Assembly (NCBI GenBank): GCA_910586485.1
Contig: CAJUIA010000058.1
Location: forward strand, 1-7,667
Direction of reading: 5' to 3'
DNA: 7,667 nucleotides
Source of the DNA: an uncultured Acetatifactor sp.
GTDB taxonomy: Bacteria; Bacillota; Clostridia; Lachnospirales; Lachnospiraceae
Shown: piece by piece, positions 1 to 5,339 of the stretch
Numbering within the stretch: position 1 is the first letter of the stretch
Layout: the number at the start of each line of letters is the position of its first letter
Made by a program: the position numbers and the translations under genes
The notes under the pieces: generated by a model
Told to the model about the DNA's origin: nothing
What the model saw: the letters and a program-made list of their open reading frames with translations, nothing else
The model's database searches: none

Positions 1-26
1 GGAGCAAAAATAGCAGGATAAAAATA

Positions 27-55
27 TTGTAGATATGTGGAATAGCTGTTATAAT
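27..55 (+). promoter_or_regulatory. Candidate sigma-A promoter for the chemotaxis receptor
   Basis: A TTGTAG -35 box (27-32) is followed after 17 nt by a perfect TATAAT -10 box (50-55), so transcription would start near 62. This leaves a leader of about 100 nt before the GTG start at 161. The leader holds a small ACAAA/TTTGT hairpin (68-81). The -35 box matches only four of six consensus bases. I found no motion-type sigma-D promoter, which would have been expected if the receptor belonged to a flagellar regulon. Confidence 0.55.
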
Positions 56-160
56 AAATGCGTTGTAACAAATCGCTTTGTAAATTCATGATATATTATG
101 CGGGCAGGGCTGTATACATTATCCGAGTAAAATAATATAGAACCGAGGAGGAAAGTAACG

Positions 161-1636
161 GTGAGCGAAAAATTTTCCGAGAAGAAGTATGTCAACCGTA
201 TTGCATTGCTGGGACACACGATCATAGGAGTCATCCTTTTCCTGGCGTATGCGCTGGAATTTTTTAAGGGGTCCAGAACTGTCGGATATTTTACGCTGTT
301 TACAGTGATATGTCTGGCGCCTATTGTTGTGGAGCAAATTTTGTACAGAAGGAATCCGGAAGACGGAAAGATTCAGCATATTATGGGAATCTGCTATGGG
401 GCGATGTATGTCTTTGCCATTTTCACCACCAACAGCTTATTGACCTGTATGTATGCGTTCCCCATGTTCATGCTGATTATTCTTTATATGGATGTGCGTT
501 TTTGTATTTTGATCAGCTGCGGCGCCGTTTTGGGAAATGTGGCCTGCATTATCAAGGATGTGCTGACCGTGGGATATGCGGCTGAGGAAATTCCTGATGT
601 GGAAATCCGTATTGCCGCCGTGTTGATGACCTCAATCTATATGGTAATGGCAATGGCAGGCGTTAAAAAGGTAAATCAGGTAAAGCTGCAGGATATACAG
701 AAACAGACGGAGTCAGCCAATGCACTGGCAAATAATGTGCTGTCTGCATCGGGCAATATGATTTCCGATATTAAGGATGTGTCTGAGAAGGTGGATCAGC
801 TGGGCGAATCCATGGAGCGGATTCATACATACATGGGCGAGGTTTCTTCCGGAAGCACCGAGACGGCGGAATCCATTCAGCAGCAGATGCAGAAGACGGA
901 GCTGATCCAGCAGCACATTGTAAAGGTGAAGGATACGGCGCTGGAAATTGAAGAAAATATGAGTGAGACCGTGGAGAAGGTGGAAACCGGCAGACAGCAT
1001 ATGGATGCGCTGGCAAAGCAGGTGGAAAGCTCTATGGCGGCCAATCGTCAGGTGCTGGATCAGATGAAGGAGCTGAGCGAGTACACCAATCAGATGAATA
1101 CCATTATCGAGACCATAACAAGCATTGCCAACAGCACTGGTATGCTTGCGCTGAACGCAAGTATTGAGGCGGCCAGGGCCGGGGAGGCAGGAAGAGGCTT
1201 TGCGGTGGTGGCCAGCCAGATTTCCGGGCTTGCAAACCAGACGAAATCTGCCACCGTTAATATTACGGAGTTGATCGGCCACATCAATAAAGAGCTGATC
1301 GAGGTGGAGGCCGCGGTGGATGTGGTTACAAAGAGCAACAGGGCCAATGCGGAGAGTACCCGGCTGGTTACCGACAATTTTGCGGGCATTACTCAGGGAA
1401 CGGAAAATGTGGGACAGCAGACAAGGGATTTGATGAGCATCGTGGACGAGCTGGAAAGTGCGAATGCGGATATTGTGGAGAATATCCAGACGATTTCCGC
1501 CATTACGGAGGAGGTTTCCGCACATGCAAATGAAACCTATACCGTATGTGAAGAGAACACCCGCCTGGTGAATTCCGTAACCGGCGTGGTAGAAGGCTTG
1601 AGTGCGGAAGCGCAGAAGCTTCAGAGCAGCAGGTAA
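161..1636 (+). CDS. Methyl-accepting chemotaxis protein with polytopic membrane sensor
   Basis: This is a chemoreceptor that would signal through CheW/CheA, or an MCP-like signalling protein. The 491-residue product starts at GTG with a GAGGAGGAAAG ribosome binding site about 5 nt upstream. Hydrophobic segments at roughly 14-35, 41-61, 74-94, 96-110, 112-133 and 149-167 suggest six membrane helices with only short loops, so no extracellular Cache or four-helix ligand domain is present. I also see no obvious HAMP domain. Residues ~175-491 form a long helical coiled-coil signalling domain, with the hairpin tip at ~320-355 carrying LALNASIEAARAGEAGRGF. The tip is slightly non-canonical: IANSTGMLALN replaces the usual IAxQTNLLALN, so Gln, Asn and Leu are changed. 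I see no C-terminal CheR-binding pentapeptide. The gene stands alone, with no che or fli genes in view. The MCP assignment is certain; the stimulus is unknown, and a sensor within the membrane is inferred. Confidence 0.95.
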   Translation: MSEKFSEKKYVNRIALLGHTIIGVILFLAYALEFFKGSRTVGYFTLFTVICLAPIVVEQILYRRNPEDGKIQHIMGICYGAMYVFAIFTTNSLLTCMYAFPMFMLIILYMDVRFCILISCGAVLGNVACIIKDVLTVGYAAEEIPDVEIRIAAVLMTSIYMVMAMAGVKKVNQVKLQDIQKQTESANALANNVLSASGNMISDIKDVSEKVDQLGESMERIHTYMGEVSSGSTETAESIQQQMQKTELIQQHIVKVKDTALEIEENMSETVEKVETGRQHMDALAKQVESSMAANRQVLDQMKELSEYTNQMNTIIETITSIANSTGMLALNASIEAARAGEAGRGFAVVASQISGLANQTKSATVNITELIGHINKELIEVEAAVDVVTKSNRANAESTRLVTDNFAGITQGTENVGQQTRDLMSIVDELESANADIVENIQTISAITEEVSAHANETYTVCEENTRLVNSVTGVVEGLSAEAQKLQSSR

Positions 1637-1637
1637 G

Positions 1638-1855
1638 TAACCGGTAGTTACAGTTCAGCCTCCAACAGCCTGACGGCGACAGCCAGCCGTCATTCTCATA
1701 CAGACCCGCTTTTGCTTGAGGCTCGACGTAACGGTACATAGGCAAGCACAATACGCTTGCCAAGTACCGACGTCTTGCACAGTCTGCGTTGAGAACAACG
1801 GCTGGCTGTCGCCTGTTATCTGCTTGCCGGGAAGGCTGAACTGTTATAACCGGTA
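1638..1855. repeat. MITE-like long nested inverted repeat
   Basis: Almost all of this gene-free stretch folds into one long interrupted hairpin. The arms that pair are 1640-1661 with 1833-1854 (22 nt, three mismatches, sharing ACAGTTCAGCCT), 1675-1690 with 1798-1813 (16 nt, perfect), 1693-1698 with 1790-1795, 1701-1705 with 1782-1786, 1725-1729 with 1770-1774, 1732-1737 with 1764-1769, and 1741-1747 with 1755-1761 around a 7-nt loop. Identical TAACCGGTA copies lie at 1638-1646 and 1847-1855, which could be a 9-bp target duplication. Because that word is almost its own reverse complement, it may instead be part of the terminal inverted repeat. The element begins right after the receptor's stop codon. 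It carries no coding sequence I believe in. A non-autonomous mobile element or a structured RNA both fit, and it could also act as a bulky transcript end for the receptor gene. Confidence 0.7.
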
Positions 1856-1876
1856 ACCAGTTTTCAAAAATTTTTC

Positions 1877-1905
1877 TTGACTTTTGTGTGAAAAGCGTGT
1901 ATCAT
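1877..1905 (+). promoter_or_regulatory. Promoter of tRNA-Arg
   Basis: TTGACT (1877-1882), a 17-nt spacer and TATCAT (1900-1905) form a good sigma-A promoter. The predicted start near 1912 leaves about 59 nt before the tRNA. That leader contains a six-pair hairpin with a TTA loop (1953-1967) just before the tRNA. Confidence 0.75.
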
Positions 1906-1970
1906 ACTTAATGTTGTAAGGCATAATTTATATGGTGTCATTACAATATGTGCTGTCGTTACGGCAGAAT

Positions 1971-2044
1971 GTGTGTTTAGCTCAGCTGGATAGAGCGTTT
2001 GGCTACGGACCAAAAGGTCGGGGGTTCGAATCCTCTAACACACG
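1971..2044 (+). tRNA. tRNA-Arg (anticodon ACG)
   Basis: The full cloverleaf is visible. The acceptor stem GTGTGTT pairs with AACACAC (2037-2043) and G2044 is the discriminator. The D arm is GCTC/GAGC. The anticodon stem TTTGG/CCAAA holds the loop CTACGGA, giving anticodon ACG (Arg, CGU after A-to-I editing). The T arm contains GGTTCGAATCC. No CCA is encoded, since the next bases are TTA. The acceptor 3' edge is repeated just downstream, which is unusual. Confidence 0.95.
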
Positions 2045-2084
2045 TTATATGTGTGTTTACACACGTTTTATGTGTTTACACACG
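2038..2084 (+). repeat. Short tandem repeats of the tRNA-Arg 3' edge
   Basis: ACACACG, the last bases of the tRNA gene, occurs at 2038-2044, 2059-2065 and 2078-2084. It forms two imperfect units of 21 and 19 nt (ACACACG followed by a TTATATGTGTGTTT-like stretch) plus a partial third. The repeats are self-complementary (GTGTG-TTTA-CACAC) and could fold into small hairpins. A related word occurs again at 2791-2810. Confidence 0.65.
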
Positions 2085-2095
2085 GGGATGTTTAG

Positions 2096-2140
2096 ATGGC
2101 GGGAAAGGCTGTAAAATGAGCGTTTCCTGCCATTTCCTTT
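2096..2140 (+). terminator. Possible terminator after tRNA-Arg
   Basis: ATGGCGGGAAA (2096-2106) pairs with TTTCCTGCCAT (2123-2133), giving 11 pairs with one G-T, and is followed by TTCCTTT. The stem is convincing, but the T-run is interrupted by cytosines, so termination strength is uncertain. Confidence 0.5.
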
Positions 2141-2180
2141 GTCCGTTTTATCGGAACTTTTACTTTTGGCAGGAGACTGT

Positions 2181-2216
2181 ATGATGAGCCGGAGAAATCA
2201 AAATGATATTCGATAG
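2181..2216 (+). CDS. Possible 11-codon upstream ORF
   Basis: An ATG-ATG start lies 5 nt after a clear AGGAG (2171-2175) and encodes MMSRRNQNDIR before TAG at 2214-2216. It overlaps the first codons of the broken HD gene in another frame. It could be a leader peptide that couples or tunes translation of that gene, or simply chance. No family resemblance is visible. Confidence 0.2.
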   Translation: MMSRRNQNDIR

Positions 2217-2663
2217 TTTAAATTACATTAAAACGGAAATCCTTAGCGGAGACATTAAAACGGACGCAAAAAATATACTTTCACTTAATGGCAAATACAA
2301 TACCTGTGTCCATGTGTCGAATGTCGCAGAAAGAAATGCGTTAATCGCTGAAACATACGGTCTGGATCATGATAAATGTATGATCGCAGGGCTTTTGCAT
2401 GATATAAGTGCGGCAATCAGACCGGAGGATATGTTGAACTACGCATATGGGAACCGCTTTGACATTTGTGAGGCTGAGAGAAAATTGCCGACAAGCTTGC
2501 ATGGGACAGAGAAGGGATACCGCCTTTTTATGAAGAGGTCAATGCGGCGCTTGCGCTGTCGCTGGAGGCGGCCTGTTATAGATAAATGGAATATATGGTT
2601 GAGCATGATATGATTTTATGCCCACATGACAATTGGACGGCAGCATATGAACAATTGAAAAGT
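2203..2663 (+). pseudogene. HD-domain hydrolase (YqeK-like), disrupted by deletion and a stop
   Basis: The first ~100 codons read as an HD-superfamily metal hydrolase: His37, then AGLLHD with His66-Asp67, then LPTSLH ending at His100. A good start is supported by GGAGA (2191-2195), 7 nt upstream of the ATG. At 2490-2502 the reading frame changes. The rest of the protein (AWDREGIPPFYEEV, then MEYMVEHDMILCPHDNW) continues in another frame, with an extra TAA at 2583-2585. The segment that should hold the remaining metal-binding Asp is missing, so both a frame-shifting internal deletion and a nonsense change have occurred. Intact relatives in this fold cleave nucleotide phosphates such as diadenosine tetraphosphate (YqeK); the exact substrate cannot be told here. 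The truncated 136-residue product would lack a complete active site. The end is set arbitrarily where the reading runs into an antitoxin-like tail. Confidence 0.75.
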
Positions 2664-2783
2664 ATGAAAAAGGAGGACGTTGAATCAGTAGTACAATCAT
2701 TAATTGGAGCGATTCCGGACACGGATATGTCATTGGAGGAAATGCAGGAAGAAAGGCGGCGCAAGTATGAAACTGCTGATTGA
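2664..2783 (+). pseudogene. Antitoxin-like C-terminal remnant
   Basis: The frame of the HD gene's 3' part continues without a stop into MKKEDVESVV...IPDTDMSLEEMQEERRRKYETAD (39 residues from ATG 2664). The SLEE-(x)-EERxxKYE pattern is, from memory, what small antitoxins preceding PIN-domain toxins often end with. Its stop codon overlaps the start of the PIN remnant by 17 nt, as is common in such operons. No convincing ribosome binding site precedes ATG 2664, and an AGGAGG at 2671-2676 lies inside the reading frame, so the original N-terminus is probably lost or fused to the HD gene. The antitoxin identity is inferred and was not checked by search; it could also be the natural end of the HD protein. 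Confidence 0.45.
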
Positions 2784-2850
2784 CACGAATGTTATATTAT
2801 GTTTACACACATATGCGCCGGCTGCCTCACCTGAAAGACAGGTGGGGTGA
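2767..2850 (+). pseudogene. PIN-domain (VapC-like) toxin, N-terminal stub
   Basis: MKLLIDTNVIL is the classic opening of PIN-domain ribonuclease toxins, including the first metal-binding Asp in DTN. After residue 11 the resemblance ends (CLHTYAPAASPERQVG) and the frame stops at TGA 2848-2850, inside the following terminator. An intact toxin is about 130 residues, so over 90% is missing along with the other acidic residues, and no nuclease activity is expected. The start overlaps the end of the antitoxin-like remnant by 17 nt. The identification rests on one short but characteristic motif plus this overlap. Confidence 0.6.
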
Positions 2851-2857
2851 TTTTTTT
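2825..2857 (+). terminator. Rho-independent terminator
   Basis: CCTCACCTG (2825-2833) pairs with CAGGTGGGG (2839-2847) around an AAAGA loop, and a run of seven T (2851-2857) follows after TGA. It closes the HD/toxin remnant region and isolates it from the next promoter. Confidence 0.85.
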
Positions 2858-2895
2858 GCCCTAAAAACTCAGACTTTCACAGCCCCTGAGACTTG

Positions 2896-2924
2896 TTGAC
2901 TTTGTACCGCGGGACAAGTATAAT
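2896..2924 (+). promoter_or_regulatory. Strong sigma-A promoter for the DUF6171-like gene
   Basis: TTGACT (2896-2901), a 17-nt spacer and a perfect TATAAT (2919-2924). The usual start 6-7 nt after the -10 box falls at 2930-2931, immediately before ATG 2932, so the mRNA would have almost no 5' leader. Confidence 0.75.
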
Positions 2925-2931
2925 GGGAAAC

Positions 2932-3198
2932 ATGGAACAGAGAGAAGAGAAGCTGCGGTTTTGCAGGAGGTGCCTGACCAGGGAGCTTGCGGGGCAGGAG
3001 GAAACCTACCGGACCATTCGGGAATATATTGATAATCTTGATCCAGATGCAAAGGTGGACGGAAAGGTATACGAGGAACGGCTGGAGATCTGCAGAGAGT
3101 GTGAGATGCTGCTGCAGGGCATGTGCCGAAGCTGCGGCTGTTATGTGGAGCTGCGGGCAGCAATGGAAAAAAATAGCTGTCCGAGAAAAAAATGGTGA
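2932..3198 (+). CDS. DUF6171-like Cys-rich small protein
   Basis: The 88-residue soluble protein has eight cysteines: CRRC (11, 14), CREC (54, 57), CRSCGC (65, 68, 70) and a final CP (83). They probably form zinc-ribbon or zinc-knuckle sites. A helical stretch (~22-53) containing TIREYIDNL and YEERLEIC separates the first pair from the rest. This pattern matches my memory of DUF6171, a family of unknown function common in Clostridia. I chose ATG 2932 because the in-frame TTG 2893 lies upstream of the promoter -35 box and ATG 2923 overlaps the -10 box. No Shine-Dalgarno precedes it, only GGGA close to the start. The next gene follows after 36 nt, so the two may be cotranscribed. The function cannot be given; nucleic-acid binding or a structural zinc role are guesses. 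Confidence 0.8.
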   Translation: MEQREEKLRFCRRCLTRELAGQEETYRTIREYIDNLDPDAKVDGKVYEERLEICRECEMLLQGMCRSCGCYVELRAAMEKNSCPRKKW

Positions 3199-3234
3199 AG
3201 TCGGAATTTATGCCGCTTCAGAATGGTGGGAAAG

Positions 3235-3666
3235 ATGGAAAAACAGGAATTTCTAGATAAGCTGCGGCTGGCCTTAAACGGCAGGGTGGAAACCGGAACG
3301 GTGTCCGATACAATCGCTTATTATGAGGAATATATCAATACGGAAGTAAGAAAGGGCAGAAGCGAGGAAGAGGTTATGGCGTCCCTTGGTGATCCGCGGC
3401 TGATTGCGAGAACAATTATAGAAACAAGTGGCGGCGAGACAGGCGGCGGAGAAACCCAGGAAGCTTCGACAGAATATGGCGGAGACGGCGAGGTGGAGCC
3501 CCACCGCCCGGCAGTGCCCGGCTGGGTATGGCTGATTGCGATTTTGCTGGTGGCCGTGGTGATTTTAAGTATAGTGTTTAAAATTCTGGCGGCGCTTTTT
3601 CCTTTTATTCTGGTGATGCTGGTGGTTTCCTTTTTGATTAAATTTTTTCGCGACCATGTCAGTTGA
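3235..3666 (+). CDS. HAAS/DUF1700-domain membrane protein
   Basis: Residues 1-65 of this 143-residue protein carry the HAAS (DUF1700-type) helical domain: MEKQEFLDKLRLAL, then YYEEYINTEVRKGRSEEEVMASLGDPRLIA. The wording is typical, with a YYEEYI helix followed by a GDP turn. A Gly/Glu/Thr-rich linker (~66-95) leads to two hydrophobic segments (~97-115 and 117-137) and a short basic end. ATG 3235 is preferred to ATG 3223 because GGTGGGAAAG sits just upstream of it. HAAS proteins usually sit beside a PadR-type regulator and a DUF4097 adhesin-like protein and are thought to relay envelope signals; neither partner is present here. It is probably cotranscribed with the Cys-rich gene upstream. Confidence 0.85.
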   Translation: MEKQEFLDKLRLALNGRVETGTVSDTIAYYEEYINTEVRKGRSEEEVMASLGDPRLIARTIIETSGGETGGGETQEASTEYGGDGEVEPHRPAVPGWVWLIAILLVAVVILSIVFKILAALFPFILVMLVVSFLIKFFRDHVS

Positions 3667-3860
3667 TAGTACCAAAGTACCTGTAATTTCCTGCATATTT
3701 TTTCGCGCATATGCAATACTACTTCCTGTAACCAATAACAAACAGGGAGAAGGCGGCCGCGCTGGAGAAAGCTGCGCATCTCTTTAGCATATGCCTTACG
3801 CCGTGGAGCGTAAGCTTCATGGAAATATTCCTGTTAAAAGTCGCAGCGTGGAGGCGAAAA
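3667..3860 (+). other. Hairpin-rich leader before the Asn/Gln-rich gene
   Basis: This 194-nt gap has no believable gene and no clear promoter. It holds several hairpins: GTAC-CAAA-GTAC (3670-3680 area), TGCATAT/ATATGCA (3692-3698 with 3709-3715), CCTGT/ACAGG (3725-3729 with 3742-3746) and CTTACGC/GCGTAAG (3795-3801 with 3808-3814). The last lies about 36 nt before the ribosome binding site of the next gene. It could be a structured leader for that gene, but I recognise no riboswitch class. Confidence 0.35.
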
Positions 3861-4016
3861 ATGGACAACAATAAGTTCAACAACACCAACAATTCTGAGA
3901 ATTGCAAGAACAGCCAGAACAATCAGAATCAGAATAACCAGAAGAACAACCAGAACAACAATCAGAACCAGAATCAGAACAAAGAGAGCAACAGCCAGAA
4001 GAATAACAACTACTAA
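3861..4016 (+). CDS. Asn/Gln-rich 51-residue microprotein
   Basis: A good ribosome binding site, GGAGG (3850-3854), lies 6 nt before the ATG. The 51-residue product contains 25 Asn and 9 Gln (about 67%), several Lys, one Cys (Cys15) and a C-terminal Tyr. There is no signal peptide or hydrophobic segment, so it is predicted to be disordered and cytoplasmic. The repeats are mostly AAC/AAT and CAG codons, giving a low-complexity DNA tract. A strong terminator follows immediately, so this is an independent short transcript, which supports it being a real gene. I do not recognise the family and give no function. A prion-like or condensate-forming peptide, a spore-associated small protein, or a nitrogen-rich storage peptide would all be speculation. 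Confidence 0.7.
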   Translation: MDNNKFNNTNNSENCKNSQNNQNQNNQKNNQNNNQNQNQNKESNSQKNNNY

Positions 4017-4058
4017 GCTGGCGGAGCTTAATAGGGACACCGGGCGGTGTCCCTATTT
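4014..4058 (+). terminator. Tandem hairpins and terminator after the microprotein
   Basis: TAAGCT/AGCTTA (4014-4030) includes the stop codon and is followed directly by a very stable hairpin, AATAGGGACACC paired with GGTGTCCCTATT (4030-4041 with 4046-4057) around GGGC. The T-run is short (ATTTA). The downstream arm and tail touch the -35 box of the next promoter, so termination here and initiation of the next operon are packed together. Confidence 0.75.
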
Positions 4059-4084
4059 ACATATGCGGGAAAAAATTGTATACT
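4056..4084 (+). promoter_or_regulatory. Promoter of the rRNA methyltransferase operon
   Basis: TTTACA (4056-4061), a 17-nt spacer and TATACT (4079-4084), a good sigma-A match. The start would be near 4091, about 58 nt before the ATG at 4149. It overlaps the tail of the preceding terminator. Confidence 0.65.
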
Positions 4085-4148
4085 GATTTACAGCAAAAGA
4101 AGCAGCAGCTTTGCCAGTGGCGTGTGGTCTGCGGCCGTGGAGGAATGT

Positions 4149-5339
4149 ATGAGAAGGTTTGAGCTGATCGCTCCCTGTCATTTTGGAATGGAAGCGGTTT
4201 TAAAAAGAGAAATTACGGAGCTGGGCTATGATATTACGGAGGTAGCCGACGGCAGAGTGACCTTTTACGGGGACGAGGAAGCGTTGTGCAGAGGGAATAT
4301 TTTTCTGCGGACGGCGGAGCGTATTCTGATCAAGGTGGGAAGCTTTCACGCAGAGAGCTTTGAAGAGCTTTTTCAGGGAACCCGCGCCCTTCCCTGGGAG
4401 GAATACATACCGGAAAACGGGAAGTTTTGGGTGACAAAGGCCGCAAGTGTGAAATCAAAGCTTTTCAGTCCTTCGGATATTCAGGCTATCATGAAGAAGG
4501 CCATGGTGGAGCGGCTGGGGGAACATTATGGAAGGTCATGGTTTCAGGAGGACAAAGAGAGCTTTCCTGTGCGGGTGTTTCTGCTGAAGGATGAGGTGAC
4601 CGTTGGCCTTGACAGCACGGGGGAATCCCTGCACAAGCGAGGTTATCGAAAATTGACAGCCAGGGCGCCCATAGCGGAGAATCTGGCGGCAGCGCTGATT
4701 TTATTGACGCCCTGGAAGGGCGACAGAATATTGGTGGATCCCTTCTGCGGCAGCGGCACGATTCCTATTGAGGCAGCCATGCTGGCGGCGGGGATGGCGC
4801 CGGGGATGAACAGAGCATTTACCGCAGGCAGCTGGCCTCATATCGTATCATCAAAAAGGTGGGAGGATGCCCTGGAAGAGGCACGGGAGGCTGTGGATCT
4901 GTCAGTGGAGACGGATATTCAGGGGTATGATATTGACGAGCAGATGGTGAGTATTGCAAGGCAGAATGCGAAGCTGGCGGGAGTTGACGGTTTGATTCAT
5001 TTCCAGAGGCGGGATGTGGCAGAATTAAGCCATCCTAAAAAGTATGGGTTTTTGATTACCAATCCGCCTTATGGAGAGCGGCTGCAGGAAAAGGAGGAAT
5101 TACCGGCGCTGTACACTTGTCTGGGTGAGCGGTACAGAGCGCTGGATTCCTGGAGCCTGTATCTGATCACGGCCTATGAAAATGCAGAACGGGATATTGG
5201 ACGCAGGGCGGATAAGAATCGTAAGATATATAATGGCATGATGAAGACCTATTTTTACCAGTTTTCAGGTCCCAGGCCGCCAAAAGCGAGGAAAAACCAT
5301 GCAGAGGAAGCAGGAGCAAAGCGGGATAACAGAATATGA
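4149..5339 (+). CDS. THUMP-domain 23S rRNA (guanine-N2) methyltransferase, RlmL/YpsC-like
   Basis: This 396-residue SAM-dependent enzyme probably methylates guanine-N2 of 23S rRNA. The N-terminal ~55-165 region is a THUMP-type RNA-binding domain following the opening MRRFELIAPCHFGMEAVLKREI, which is typical of the family. The Rossmann methyltransferase domain begins at ~190: motif I is VDPFCGSGTIPIEA (196-209), the acidic ribose-binding loop is QGYDIDEQMV, and motif IV is NPPYGERL (305-312). The length matches single-domain YpsC-type enzymes rather than the two-domain E. coli RlmL. I chose ATG 4149 because GGAGGA (4139-4144) precedes it; the frame runs open further upstream, but that part overlaps the terminator and promoter. 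The 3' end overlaps the next gene by 41 nt, showing tight coupling. The family is certain; the exact rRNA position is inferred. Confidence 0.92.
   Translation: MRRFELIAPCHFGMEAVLKREITELGYDITEVADGRVTFYGDEEALCRGNIFLRTAERILIKVGSFHAESFEELFQGTRALPWEEYIPENGKFWVTKAASVKSKLFSPSDIQAIMKKAMVERLGEHYGRSWFQEDKESFPVRVFLLKDEVTVGLDSTGESLHKRGYRKLTARAPIAENLAAALILLTPWKGDRILVDPFCGSGTIPIEAAMLAAGMAPGMNRAFTAGSWPHIVSSKRWEDALEEAREAVDLSVETDIQGYDIDEQMVSIARQNAKLAGVDGLIHFQRRDVAELSHPKKYGFLITNPPYGERLQEKEELPALYTCLGERYRALDSWSLYLITAYENAERDIGRRADKNRKIYNGMMKTYFYQFSGPRPPKARKNHAEEAGAKRDNRI

Noticed and set aside
713..1525. 270-codon open frame on the minus strand across the chemoreceptor
   Set aside because: It is antisense to a certain MCP coding region, is rich in His/Leu/Arg as expected for a shadow frame, and has no family resemblance.
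2038..2084. CRISPR-like repeat array next to tRNA-Arg
   Set aside because: The units are about 20 nt, directly adjoining and without spacers, and no cas gene is present.
1932..2184. Two short open frames crossing tRNA-Arg
   Set aside because: They run through the tRNA gene and are translations of the tRNA and its repeats.
2893..2931. TTG or earlier ATG start for the DUF6171-like gene
   Set aside because: TTG 2893 precedes the -35 box and ATG 2923 lies in the -10 box, so neither would be in the transcript from this promoter.
3834..4040. Hydrophobic Leu/Val/Ile-rich minus-strand frame
   Set aside because: It is the reverse complement of the Asn/Gln codons (AAC/CAG giving GTT/CTG) and has no independent support.
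4047..4148. Upstream in-frame extension of the rRNA methyltransferase
   Set aside because: It would start inside the terminator hairpin and upstream of the promoter start site, while ATG 4149 has its own ribosome binding site and the family's usual N-terminus.
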